The notes under the pieces are model-generated. The model had not been told where the DNA came from. It made no database searches and worked only from the letters and a program-made list of their open reading frames with translations. From assembly GCA_023228645.1 (NCBI GenBank), contig JALOAT010000055.1, forward strand, positions 1 through 24,395: a stretch of DNA of 24,395 nt, given 5' to 3'. Positions 1-6,970 of the stretch are shown here, piece after piece (position 1 is the stretch's first letter; each line of letters opens with the position of its first letter). The position numbers and the translations under genes were made by a program. The DNA comes from Gammaproteobacteria bacterium. GTDB taxonomy: Bacteria; Pseudomonadota; Gammaproteobacteria; Thiohalomonadales; Thiohalomonadaceae.

Positions 1-38
1 CTCCGGCGGCAACAATCTCGCAACTGCTCGATTCTTGA

Positions 39-716
39 ATGCTTGTCCGTATCTGGCCACGTGCTCACCTCTCAGCCCCCATAGGTTACAGAGCTATCGA
101 GGCGGCAACTATCTTGACGCGGGGGGGTGCCCAAGGGTACGCTGTCAAGTTTGTTCATGGTGGCGAGACGGTATACGCAGTAAAGCGTTCGACGAATACG
201 TGGAAGACTGCCTACCCAAAAAAATATATAAACATGATTTTTCAAAACGGAGAGCTGTCGGCGACACAAGATAACGGGTTCACAATTGAGCGTAACTTTG
301 ACTTTTACGCGATTGGCACGTCGATATTCATAGCCAATAAGCGGGCTTTCGAGTCAGTGTTGCATTACAGAGAAGCGTACGTTGAAGCTTTCGCAGAACT
401 AAGACAGAGTCCGATCTTTTCGGGGCTATTTACGGATCTCCAGCCGCTCATTGATTACGTAGGGAGCAATTCGATCCAGCTACGAAGAATGGCAGTCGTG
501 GAGCAGAAGGCGCTTTTTGAAAAGCCAAATTTCCTTCAGAATCTAAGGCGTGTGAGCACGTCGAGAGGCTGGAATCTGAATTTTGATCCTATGAACAACC
601 GCCTGATACCTACTGCTGATACGGCGAGAACGATACTTCAAATCTTGCTCGATCATAGATTGATGAGCGAAGTGACCGATAATATCTACGACGTTCCCGA
701 TGCCACTCCGGTGTGA
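39..716 (+). pseudogene. Truncated DUF4868 / KwaB-like (Kiwa defence) protein
   Basis: The C-terminal ~190 residues read like the DUF4868 family, which includes KwaB of the Kiwa anti-phage system. Recognisable stretches are IERNFDFYAIG, RAFESVLHYREAY, NSIQLRRMAVVEQKA and LLDHRLMSEVTDNIYDV. KwaB partners the membrane protein KwaA and binds DNA in the known system; that is family knowledge, not visible here. Family members are around 300 residues, but this frame opens only after a stop at 36-38. Its first ~35 residues do not look like the family, so the N-terminal part is missing, recombined or in another frame. A run of seven G at 121-127 is a plausible frameshift site. No kwaA is visible, though it could lie upstream of the window. 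Base composition is less GC-rich than the rest, which suggests acquired DNA. Family call moderate; pseudogene status inferred from the missing N-terminus. Confidence 0.5.
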
Positions 717-771
717 CAAGCAGTGATATTTGGGGTTGATATTTTGGGTCAAATGCTGGGTGGTCCCGATC

Positions 772-813
772 GGAAAAGGTGACTATTCGGAAAAGGTGAC
801 CAGAAAAGGTGAC
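772..813 (+). repeat. Three copies of a 12-bp GRAAAAGGTGAC motif
   Basis: The motif GGAAAAGGTGAC occurs at 772-783 and 789-800, and as AGAAAAGGTGAC at 802-813, in the gap between the KwaB-like remnant and the RadC-like gene. The first two copies are 17 bp apart. A T-rich stretch follows. It may be debris from repeat sequences associated with the nearby transposase, but no link can be shown from the sequence. Confidence 0.6.
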
Positions 814-871
814 AGATTTATTTTTGACGGTAGAATCGGAAGTCTTTCTCCTCTAAGGAAGTGGTCGCGGT

Positions 872-1309
872 ATGGCCTACATCAAAGAACTCAAAGTCAC
901 CTTCGAGCGGAAGCGTGTAGATGACGACCTTTTGAAAGCGCCCGTCGAAAGCTCTACGCGGGTTTATGAACTGTTCGGCCACCTCCAAGATGAAACCAAG
1001 GAGAAGGTCGTCGTCCTCCATCTGAATCCCCAGTTAGAAATCCTCTCCTACGAAGTCTCCGCTATCGGCACGGCCCACCGGGCACTCATCGATGCCGTCG
1101 AGATTTACCGCAACGCGATGCTCGCCCGCGCAAGCGTCCTGATTGTTGTTCACAACCACCCGTCTGGTGATCCGTCTCCCTCCGAAGCAGACAAGGCATC
1201 CGCGGCCAAGCTCAAGCAGTTAGGCGAGATCCATGGGATGAAGCTCCAGGATTTCGTCATCATAGGTGAGCGCCGGTACTTTAGCTTCAGTGACGAAGGT
1301 CTCGTTTAA
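872..1309 (+). CDS. RadC-like JAB1/MPN (JAMM) domain protein
   Basis: A 145-residue protein carrying the RadC/JAB signature: an acidic residue in ETKEKVVVLHL (Glu-44), then HNHPSGDPSPSEAD at residues 94-107, which supplies the His-x-His and Asp of a JAMM zinc site. Full RadC is ~220 residues with an N-terminal helix-hairpin-helix part. This short form lacks that part, like the RadC-like genes common on genomic islands and plasmids. The start at 872 is chosen because AAGGAAG lies about 11 bases upstream and the protein begins just before the conserved domain. The role of stand-alone RadC-like proteins is not settled, and older claims of DNA repair are doubtful. It sits between a defence-gene remnant and a transposase, which fits an accessory island. 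Family confidence is high, function low. Confidence 0.85.
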   Translation: MAYIKELKVTFERKRVDDDLLKAPVESSTRVYELFGHLQDETKEKVVVLHLNPQLEILSYEVSAIGTAHRALIDAVEIYRNAMLARASVLIVVHNHPSGDPSPSEADKASAAKLKQLGEIHGMKLQDFVIIGERRYFSFSDEGLV

Positions 1310-1311
1310 CG

Positions 1312-1345
1312 TGGAGGGCCGAGGGTCATGGAGGGCCGAGGGTCA
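1312..1345 (+). repeat. Perfect 17-bp tandem duplication
   Basis: TGGAGGGCCGAGGGTCA occurs twice head to tail (1312-1328 and 1329-1345), starting two bases after the RadC-like stop codon and ~35 bp before the left end of the transposase element. It could be replication slippage or part of the element's flank. Confidence 0.9.
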
Positions 1346-1380
1346 AGAGGGGGCAGATTCAACTTGCAAGTGCGGACAAC

Positions 1381-1408
1381 GGGGTCAGGTCTTGCCTTTT
1401 GCCTTTCT
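1381..1408 (+). repeat. Left inverted repeat of the RAYT element
   Basis: This 28-bp sequence (GGGGTCAG, then a TTGCCTTTTGCC core) is found in inverted orientation at 2264-2291 (24 of 28 identical) and at 2367-2394 (25 of 28; only one mismatch in the first 26). It ends 24 bp before the transposase start codon. The better match to the outer copy suggests the element spans 1381-2394. Confidence 0.85.
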
Positions 1409-1432
1409 CCCCTCTTGTGCTAGTTTTTGCCC

Positions 1433-2287
1433 ATGGCACGCCCGCTCAGAATTGAATTCGCCGGAGCCCTGTATCACGTGACCTCACGGGGTGACGGGCG
1501 GGAGGACATCTTCCTGGAGGAGGGCGATCGGACGCGGTTCCTGGAGGTGTTGTCGGAGGTGTGCCAGCGGTTTAACTGGGCGGTGCATGCGTACTGCCTG
1601 ATGGGGAACCACTATCACCTTGTCGTTGAGACCCGTAACGATACGCTTGCCAAGGGGATGCGTCAGCTCAACGGGCTCTATACGCAGCGATTCAATCGGA
1701 AACATGGGCGGGTAGGGCACGTCTTCCAGGGCCGCTACAAGGCAATTCTCGTGCAAAAGGATGCTTACCTGCTTGAGCTTGCACGCTATGTGGTGCTCAA
1801 TCCGGTACGGGCGGGCATGGTGAGGAGCGCGAAGGAGTGGCGCTGGAGCAGTTACCGGGCGATGGTTGGGCAAGCCCCCGTTCCACCCTGGTTGACTACC
1901 GATTGGGTGCTCTCGGCATTTGCCCGTCGGAAGACCGATGCGATCGATAGGTACAAGGCCTTTGTGTCGGCAGGGAAGAACCAGCCCTCGCCGTGGGAGA
2001 GCCTTAGGAATCAGATCTTTCTCGGCGACGACCAGTTCGTCGAAGAGATGCAGCGCCTGGTTGCTGAGGAACGCGATCTGACGGAGGTTCCGTCGACCCA
2101 GCGGCGGCCGGTTGCGAAACCGCTTGCGCACTATGCCAGCAAGCACCGTGATCGCAACGAGGCTATCGTGGCGGCCTACGCGAGTGGTGGATATGGCCTC
2201 AAAGAAATCGGCGAGCATTTCGGGCTGCACTACTCGCGAATCAGCAAGATAGTGCGGGCGAATGAAAAGGCAAAAGGCAAGGACTGA
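1433..2287 (+). CDS. REP-associated tyrosine transposase (RAYT, Y1/HUH family)
   Basis: A 284-residue protein of the IS200-like Y1 transposase family. It begins in the typical way (MARPLRIEFAGALYHVTSRG), carries the metal-binding HUH motif in MGNHYHLVVE (His-60, His-62), and has the likely nucleophile Tyr-119 in LARYVVLNPVRAG. RAYTs nick single-stranded DNA and are linked to spread of REP palindromes. The C-terminal ~60 residues end in a helix-turn-helix-like stretch (GLKEIGEHFGLHYSRISKIV). ATG 1433 is preferred over TTG 1427 because family members start at MARP. The last codons lie inside the right inverted repeat, so the protein ends in repeat-encoded residues. The gene appears intact; whether it is active is unknown. 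Confidence 0.92.
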   Translation: MARPLRIEFAGALYHVTSRGDGREDIFLEEGDRTRFLEVLSEVCQRFNWAVHAYCLMGNHYHLVVETRNDTLAKGMRQLNGLYTQRFNRKHGRVGHVFQGRYKAILVQKDAYLLELARYVVLNPVRAGMVRSAKEWRWSSYRAMVGQAPVPPWLTTDWVLSAFARRKTDAIDRYKAFVSAGKNQPSPWESLRNQIFLGDDQFVEEMQRLVAEERDLTEVPSTQRRPVAKPLAHYASKHRDRNEAIVAAYASGGYGLKEIGEHFGLHYSRISKIVRANEKAKGKD

Positions 2288-2291
2288 CCCC
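2192..2291 (+). repeat. Right end of element, copy A (transposase 3' end)
   Basis: This segment encodes the last ~30 residues of the transposase plus the inner inverted repeat at 2264-2291. It is repeated just downstream at 2297-2394 with about 85-90% identity by eye. Confidence 0.85.
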
Positions 2292-2296
2292 GCATG

Positions 2297-2394
2297 TGTG
2301 GCCTCAAAGACATCGGGAGCATTTTGGGCTGTACTACTCGCGAATCAGCAGGATAGTGCGGCGCGTGAAAAGGCAAAAGGCAAGACCGGACCCC
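2297..2394 (+). repeat. Right end of element, copy B (decayed duplicate)
   Basis: A direct, degenerate copy of 2192-2291, offset about 105 bp. It has about a dozen substitutions and small deletions, including a one-base deletion near 2315 that breaks the reading frame, so it is not coding. It ends in an inverted-repeat copy (2367-2394) that matches the left end better than the inner copy does. Confidence 0.85.
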
Positions 2395-2446
2395 ACAAAA
2401 ACGCATTTCATGTGACGTGGCCTAATGAACCTGGCGTCCGGCGCGG

Positions 2447-2923
2447 CTACTTCATATAGACATACCCGTCCCTGTTGAGCTCCACGATTTCAGCATCCGC
2501 CATGGGTACCATGGTTACGAAGCCGTGTACGTCTGTGGACGCGACGCCCATGGATTTGGCAGAGGCGCGGCACATTCGGAACTCGACGATATTCCCGACG
2601 GTGAGGCTCTGGGCGCGTTCCATCAGTTCGCGATAGGTTGGATATGCACCTGTCGTGAAAAACGGTATGGCGCTGCCATGGATGACGATGACAATGGATG
2701 CCTCGAAGGGATCGGCCTCGTAAACGGTACTGAGAAAGCTGGCCCGATCCAGGATGTCGGCCAGCTGGTCAACGCTCCCGGAGGAAAGGTCATAGACCAC
2801 TTTGCTCGGCGTATAGGTCCGCTCGACTTCGCGGGCGAAGCCCCAGCGGGCATTTTCCCGTTCCTGCGCCTGGAGGTTGGGTGCAGTGAGCATGAGTACC
2901 GAAATAAACAACACGTGCAGCAT
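2447..2923 (-). CDS. Exported DsrE-family protein
   Basis: A 158-residue protein with an N-terminal signal peptide (MLHVLFISVLMLTAPNLQAQ, likely cleaved after residue 20) and a DsrE/DsrF-like fold region. The fold is marked by KVVYDLSSG at 41-49, an alternating hydrophobic strand ASIVIVIHGSAIPFF, and EFRMCRASAKSMGV with Cys-118 at the position where DsrE-like proteins often carry a conserved cysteine. Cytoplasmic DsrE works in sulfur transfer; exported single-domain relatives are common and of unknown role, so no sulfur-oxidation claim is made. The frame is open further upstream to an ATG at 3010, but the start at 2923 puts the hydrophobic signal at the N-terminus and is preferred. It stands alone on the minus strand, with the RAYT element downstream. 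Confidence 0.8.
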   Translation of the reverse strand: MLHVLFISVLMLTAPNLQAQERENARWGFAREVERTYTPSKVVYDLSSGSVDQLADILDRASFLSTVYEADPFEASIVIVIHGSAIPFFTTGAYPTYRELMERAQSLTVGNIVEFRMCRASAKSMGVASTDVHGFVTMVPMADAEIVELNRDGYVYMK

Positions 2924-3010
2924 AGTCGCCCCGCTGGTCTTCCCGACAACCAAGGGCAACTGTAGGCGGAAAGGCCGGGGCTGCCAAACGATGATGATTA
3001 CAGGCCGCAC

Positions 3011-3581
3011 GACCGGGGGGTAGCAGAGTGGCGGTGAACCCTAGAGCACGTTAGTATCGGCCCGGGCGAGGGCTCTAGGGGTCCGTGGCTGGAGTTCAGT
3101 CGCGAGATTCCCGGCAAGGGGCAAACAGCACATCGGCAGCCGCTTTGGCGACTTCCTTGAACAGGACTCGCAGACGTGGCCAGGCGCTGGGCAAACAATT
3201 GCGCGCGGAGTTCGTGGACAACCGGCACCGGTGAGGAGGAGGCAGAGAATGCCGCGCACCTCGGAGGCGGAACGGTGCAAGAACCAACGATACGATCCTG
3301 TCCCCCTTCAAACAACTGTGATCAAGTAGTGAATATTGGAGATTGAGTAAAAGTTCCCTGGCCGCGCATGTATCTGGCGTTGCCTGCCGCCTGGAGTGGC
3401 CAGTGTTCAAGGATGATTTCTGGTCCGGCTACCCAGGGGCTTCCTTCCTGCGAGGCACGCCGCAACACGTCATTCAACGTGCGGGAACGAACGGTCCAAA
3501 GCTCAAGTGGGAAGCCTTTTGGAAAGGCGTGTCGTTCGGCTCAAGCGAGGTCCGGAATCAGACAAGCCAGGGTAAGTGTTT
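3011..3581. other. Gap without a confident gene
   Basis: No convincing gene was found. A 9-bp inverted repeat CCCTAGAGC / GCTCTAGGG lies at 3039-3047 and 3072-3080. On the minus strand a stop-bounded frame of 72 codons (3540 down to 3322) has protein-like composition (FPKGFPLELWTVRSRTLNDV) but no start codon until near its end; it may be a gene fragment of unknown family. On the plus strand a short peptide RGTPQHVIQR near 3457-3486 resembles the N-terminus of another Y1 transposase, but the match is too short to call. Confidence 0.5.
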
Positions 3582-3589
3582 TTACCCTG
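3568..3589 (-). other. 8-bp perfect hairpin over the stop codon of the MBL-fold gene
   Basis: CAGGGTAA (3568-3575) and TTACCCTG (3582-3589) are perfect inverted repeats with a 6-base loop, overlapping the TAA stop of the metallo-hydrolase gene. On the minus-strand transcript no U tract follows, so it may protect the mRNA end or aid Rho-dependent termination rather than act as a classical intrinsic terminator. Confidence 0.5.
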
Positions 3590-4550
3590 CCCGCAACCTC
3601 ATCAGCGCCTCCACGGACCGTGTCGCGCCGCGCTCCAGTACGACGAAACTGTGCGGCGAAAGGCCCGCCGTCTCCAGCGCCACGCGCAGACGCTTGGGCG
3701 GTTCGTCGAGCGGTTCGTCGGTGAGCGGGAAGGTGCCCCAGTGAATGCCGATGGCACAACGTGCCTGCACGTCCACGGCGATCTGCACGGCCTCTTCCGG
3801 ATCCACGTGGGCGGCCTGCATGAACCAGCGCGGTTCGTAGTGGCCGATGGGGATGGCGGCGACGTCCATGGGGCCGAGGCGCTTGCGGATTTCACGGAAG
3901 GCCTCCGAGTAGCCCGTGTCGCCCGCGAACAGCACCTGCAGGTTCTGGCTGCGGATCACCCAGCCGCACCACAGGCTGCGATCCCGATCGAAGCTGCCGC
4001 GTGCACTCCAGTGCCGTGCGGGCACGCAATGGATCTGCAGCCCGCCGAGGGCGTCCTCATCCCACCACGCCAGCTCCACCGCATCGGTGATGCCGCGACG
4101 CTCGAACCAGCGGCGCAAACCCTGTGGCACGAAGAAGCGGGGCGGCCCGCCCGCCTGGGCGGCGAGCCGCCGCACGCTGGTTTTGTCCAGGTGGTCGTAG
4201 TGGTTGTGCGATATCAGCACCGCGTCCACGCGCGGCAGTTGTTCCAAGGTGGGCACCGGCGGCACGCGTCGCCGCGGACCGACAAACCCAAGTGGCGAGG
4301 CGCGCAGGCTGAAGTGCGGGTCTGTGATCAGGTTGAGGCCGTCCAGCTGCCACAGCAGGGTGGAGTGGCCGATCCAGGTGACGGTTGCGACGGCGCGGTT
4401 TTCGGTGAGCAATTGCAGGTCCGGCCGGGCGACAGGGAAGCGGTAGCCGCCCGCTGGCTCACGGGGCAGACCCGCACGCCAGCGGTGCCATTGCCAGCGC
4501 AGGAAACCGCCCAATTCGCCGCGCCGAGCTTCCCGACGTGCCGTCGGCAT
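3582..4550 (-). CDS. MBL-fold metallo-hydrolase, NAPE-PLD/UlaG-like (COG2220)
   Basis: A 322-residue metallo-beta-lactamase-fold hydrolase. Metal-site motifs are visible in order: GHSTLLWQLDGLNLITDPHF (61-80), HNHYDHLD (His-115, His-117, Asp-119, His-120), PARHWSARG (~178-185), AGDTGYSEAF (Asp-211) and GIHWGTF (His-270). The PARHWSARG and HWGTF context is typical of bacterial relatives of N-acylphosphatidylethanolamine phospholipase D. The substrate in bacteria is unproven; a phospholipid-like phosphodiester is a guess from the family. No signal peptide is obvious. The start codon lies 3 bp beyond the upstream gene's stop (TGA TGC ATG on the minus strand), so the two are almost certainly co-transcribed and probably translationally coupled. 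Confidence 0.88.
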   Translation of the reverse strand: MPTARREARRGELGGFLRWQWHRWRAGLPREPAGGYRFPVARPDLQLLTENRAVATVTWIGHSTLLWQLDGLNLITDPHFSLRASPLGFVGPRRRVPPVPTLEQLPRVDAVLISHNHYDHLDKTSVRRLAAQAGGPPRFFVPQGLRRWFERRGITDAVELAWWDEDALGGLQIHCVPARHWSARGSFDRDRSLWCGWVIRSQNLQVLFAGDTGYSEAFREIRKRLGPMDVAAIPIGHYEPRWFMQAAHVDPEEAVQIAVDVQARCAIGIHWGTFPLTDEPLDEPPKRLRVALETAGLSPHSFVVLERGATRSVEALMRLRAG

Positions 4551-4553
4551 GCA

Positions 4554-5477
4554 TCAGGCCTGGAGCCAGACCCGTTTGAGACCCTTCGGCAACACGGCAC
4601 GCATGGCACGGTTCTGGGCGGCCGGGATGGTCCGCTTCATGGACGAGAACACCGCACAGGTGGCCTGTTCCGCCTCCTTGCGCGGCAGGCCGGTGGTGGC
4701 GCTGATCTCATCGAAGAACTCCGCGGCGTCTACGCGCCGCCGGGCCGCGGCGTCGTCGTTGCGCCGGCGCCGCGGCGCGTCGGCGGCGGCCTTAGCGATG
4801 GTGCGCGGCAAGGTGGCGAACACGGGCTCTGCTTCGCCAGGGGAGAGGCGCCACTTCAGGTGTGACAGCACCGCGCGCAGGGTCTCGTCCAGTTGTTCGT
4901 CGTCGGCGGGCTGCCAGCGGCTTCGCAGGTGCTCGATGAAGTTTTCCGCATGGATGTCGCCGGCCACCAGGCGGCCGGCGCGCACGGGGTGGGGCGTGCC
5001 GGTGCGCACGGCGCGGAATTTCCTGCGCCAACTCCGTGTGCTCGCCCGGGTGGCGTGGCGCCGGCCATGCACGGCCTCGAACACCCGTGCGACGCGCTCC
5101 TCGGCGTTGCCGGCGCCCGGTGCATGGTGGAAGTCTCCGCGCAGCAGGCGGAGGCCGAGCACCTCGCGCTCGATGTCCGCCCGTGGCCGAAAACCCAGTT
5201 TTTTCAACAGCGGTACTGGCGGCGACCAGCCTTTCAGCCCGTGTTGCAACAGCACGCCGAACACTGCCAGGGGCAGCCACGACCCACTGAGGCCGCGCGC
5301 TGTGCCAAGGAGCAGGGTGGCCATGCCGGCGATGGCCGCTTGGGCCTCCAGGGCACGATCGAGGTCCCATTCCCGCTCCAGTTCGGCCAGCCTTGCATCG
5401 AGCCGGTCCGAGTCTGCATCGGCATAGCGTTGCAGGACCTGACGCAAGTCCCCGTTGCCGGCAAGGGCCTCGGGCAT
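4554..5477 (-). CDS. Membrane protein with DUF2892-like N-terminus and DUF2267 C-terminus
   Basis: A 307-residue protein. Residues ~1-35 are charged and helical (ADSDRLDARLAELEREWDLD). A hydrophobic hairpin follows at ~45-85 (AIAGMATLLLGTARGL, LPLAVFGVLLQHGLKGW), as in DUF2892-type membrane proteins. The part from ~125 contains two DUF2267-like modules, seen in LDETLRAVLSHLKWRL plus VFATLPRTI, and again in EFFDEISATTGLPRKEAEQA. DUF2267 proteins have no firm function; some are stress-associated. It is the first gene of a minus-strand pair with the MBL-fold hydrolase and is divergent from hisC, with 125 bp between the two start codons that must hold both promoters. The domain assignment is by pattern, and the fusion is moderately certain. 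Confidence 0.75.
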   Translation of the reverse strand: MPEALAGNGDLRQVLQRYADADSDRLDARLAELEREWDLDRALEAQAAIAGMATLLLGTARGLSGSWLPLAVFGVLLQHGLKGWSPPVPLLKKLGFRPRADIEREVLGLRLLRGDFHHAPGAGNAEERVARVFEAVHGRRHATRASTRSWRRKFRAVRTGTPHPVRAGRLVAGDIHAENFIEHLRSRWQPADDEQLDETLRAVLSHLKWRLSPGEAEPVFATLPRTIAKAAADAPRRRRNDDAAARRRVDAAEFFDEISATTGLPRKEAEQATCAVFSSMKRTIPAAQNRAMRAVLPKGLKRVWLQA

Positions 5478-5602
5478 GGCCGTTTCCTCCGGTGCTTTCC
5501 TCGGAAAAACATAGCCGCGCCCGCCGGTGGCCGGACCGCTTCGACGCGCGCACCGAGTTGCGGCAGAATAGGCGCCCCCGCCGACCAGCCGACCCGTGAG
5601 AC

Positions 5603-6658
5603 ATGAGCCGCTTCTGGAGCCCCGTCGTTCATACCCTGACGCCCTATGTCCCGGGCGAGCAGCCCAAGATCCTCAATCTCGTCAAGCTCAACACCAACGA
5701 GAACCCCTACGGGCCATCGCCGCGGGCCTTCGAGGCCCTGCGCGCGGAGGCCGCCGACACGTTGCGCCTGTATCCGGACCCGAACGCCGATCGCCTGAAG
5801 GAAGCGGTGGCCGCCTATTACGGGGTCGAGGCCCGCCAGGTGTTCGTGGGCAACGGTTCCGACGAGGTGCTCGCGCACGCTTTCCAGGGCCTGCTCAGGC
5901 ATGCGGCGCCGGTGTTGTTCCCGGACGTGACCTACAGTTTCTATCCCGTCTACTGCGGGTTGTACGGCGTCGATTATGAAACGGTGCCGCTGGATGCAGA
6001 TTTCGCCATCGACGTGAAGGACTACGCGCGTCCCAACGGTGGCATTATTTTCCCCAACCCCAATGCGCCCACCGGCCGTCTGCTGCCCATCGAGGCCGTC
6101 GAGCGCCTGGTGCAGGCCAATCCCGATTCGGTGGTGGTGGTGGACGAGGCCTACGTGGATTTCGGCGGCGAGAGCGCCATCCCGCTGGTGCAGCGCTATC
6201 CCAATCTGCTGGTGGTGCAGACCTTTTCCAAGTCGCGCTCGCTGGCGGGCCTGCGCGTCGGCTTCGCGGTGGGCGATGCGGCGCTCATCGAGGGCCTCGA
6301 ACGCATCAAGAACAGCTTCAACTCCTATCCGCTGGATCGCTTCGCCATCGCCGGCGCCGTGGCGGCGCTGGAGGACCGCGCCTGGTTCGAGCAGACGCGC
6401 AGCGCCATCATGCGCAGCCGTGACGCGCTGGTGGTACAGCTGCAAAGGCTCGGCTTCGAGGTGCTGCCGTCGACGGCGAACTTCGTTTTCGCAAGACACC
6501 CGCGCCATGATGCGGCGCACTTGCAGCGGCAACTACGTGAGCGGGCGATCATCGTGCGCCATTTCCGCCAGCCGCGCATCGAGCAATTCCTGCGCATCAC
6601 CATCGGCACGGAAGCGGAGTGCGCCGCACTGGTGGAGGCCCTCAAGGTCATTCTCTGA
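5603..6658 (+). CDS. hisC: Histidinol-phosphate aminotransferase
   Basis: A 351-residue fold-type I PLP aminotransferase of the HisC family, which converts imidazole-acetol phosphate and glutamate to histidinol phosphate and 2-oxoglutarate in histidine synthesis. Visible family marks are KLNTNENPYGPSP near the N-terminus, the GNGSDEVL cofactor loop, IIFPNPNAPTG, VVVDEAYVDF and the Schiff-base lysine Lys-210 in TFSKSRSLAGLRVGF. An arginine-containing C-terminal FLRITIGT contacts the substrate in the family. Length matches the family. It stands apart from other his genes here, so it may be a lone copy; HisC-like enzymes can also act on aromatic substrates, which cannot be excluded. The start at 5603 directly precedes the conserved region. 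Confidence 0.93.
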   Translation: MSRFWSPVVHTLTPYVPGEQPKILNLVKLNTNENPYGPSPRAFEALRAEAADTLRLYPDPNADRLKEAVAAYYGVEARQVFVGNGSDEVLAHAFQGLLRHAAPVLFPDVTYSFYPVYCGLYGVDYETVPLDADFAIDVKDYARPNGGIIFPNPNAPTGRLLPIEAVERLVQANPDSVVVVDEAYVDFGGESAIPLVQRYPNLLVVQTFSKSRSLAGLRVGFAVGDAALIEGLERIKNSFNSYPLDRFAIAGAVAALEDRAWFEQTRSAIMRSRDALVVQLQRLGFEVLPSTANFVFARHPRHDAAHLQRQLRERAIIVRHFRQPRIEQFLRITIGTEAECAALVEALKVIL

Positions 6659-6678
6659 AATTTGTACAGGCACGCCAT

Positions 6679-6706
6679 TTGACATCGTTCTTGGGTGCGC
6701 TAGACA
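6679..6706 (+). promoter_or_regulatory. Sigma-70-like promoter for the riboswitch transcript
   Basis: A perfect -35 box TTGACA (6679-6684) is followed after 16 bp by TAGACA (6701-6706) as a weak -10. The predicted transcription start (~6713) falls right at the first base of the riboswitch P1 stem, which supports both calls. Confidence 0.6.
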
Positions 6707-6713
6707 TATGGCA

Positions 6714-6817
6714 AGGCCTGTGAAAAGCAAACTCTCAGAAATGAGAGGGCGCAAAGCCTCCGACCTAAGGGGCATTTCCTTCGGGTTTTGTTCTAAGGCA
6801 GCGGGGTTGCCAGGTCT
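6714..6817 (+). ncRNA. Cyclic di-GMP-I (GEMM-I) riboswitch aptamer
   Basis: The sequence matches the class I c-di-GMP aptamer pattern. P1 is AGGCCTG (6714-6720) pairing with CAGGTCT (6811-6817), with one G-U. The invariant GCAAAC follows, then stem CTCTCA-GAAA-TGAGAG with a GNRA tetraloop, then GCGCAAAGCCTCCGACCTAA, a variable arm with a TTCG loop, and AAGGCAGCGGGGTTGCC, the docking strand. In known cases the aptamer sits in 5' leaders of genes for motility, adhesion, matrix or c-di-GMP turnover. Here the next plus-strand gene starts 153 nt downstream. No clear U-tract terminator is seen in the leader, though CCGCG/CGCGG (6848-6862) forms a small stem, so whether it works as an ON or OFF switch cannot be read from sequence. 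Confidence 0.9.
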
Positions 6818-6970
6818 CTTCCTTTTCCTCCGCCACGTCACCCGTATCCGCGCACCACGCGGCGCTATGCTATCCCCATGAATCGCATCGACGGCGCACG
6901 CGACCGGTTGATTGCCGACGCTGAGCGGCTTTGAAAGTGCGCATTCGAACACGGTGAGTAAAGGGGGCGC

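Larger units (their letters stand above)
1381..2394 (+). mobile_element. RAYT-type element with inverted ends and duplicated right end
   Basis: The element comprises the left repeat (1381-1408), an intact Y1 transposase gene (1433-2287), an inner right repeat (2264-2291), and an outer right repeat (2367-2394) at the end of a decayed ~98-bp copy of the transposase 3' end. No target duplication is obvious, which fits single-strand HUH chemistry. Boundaries are inferred from the repeats. Confidence 0.65.

Noticed and set aside
772..813. CRISPR-like short repeats
   Set aside because: Only three 12-bp motifs with 1-5 bp between them; no spacers of regular length and no cas genes.
2262..2459. Small plus-strand ORF after the transposase
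   Set aside because: It runs through the decayed duplicate of the transposase end and shows no protein-like conservation.
3020..3085. tRNA-like look (GTAGCAGAGTGGCGG and a nearby inverted repeat)
   Set aside because: No T-arm GTTCGAATC-like sequence, no acceptor pairing and no consistent cloverleaf.
3568..3589. Hairpin as a classical intrinsic terminator of the MBL-fold operon
   Set aside because: No U tract follows on the minus-strand transcript, and the hairpin overlaps the stop codon.
3576..4865. 429-codon plus-strand frame opposite the MBL-fold gene
   Set aside because: The minus strand has complete metallo-hydrolase motifs; the plus frame is a shadow.
5234..6532. Minus-strand frame overlapping hisC
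   Set aside because: hisC motifs on the plus strand are unmistakable.
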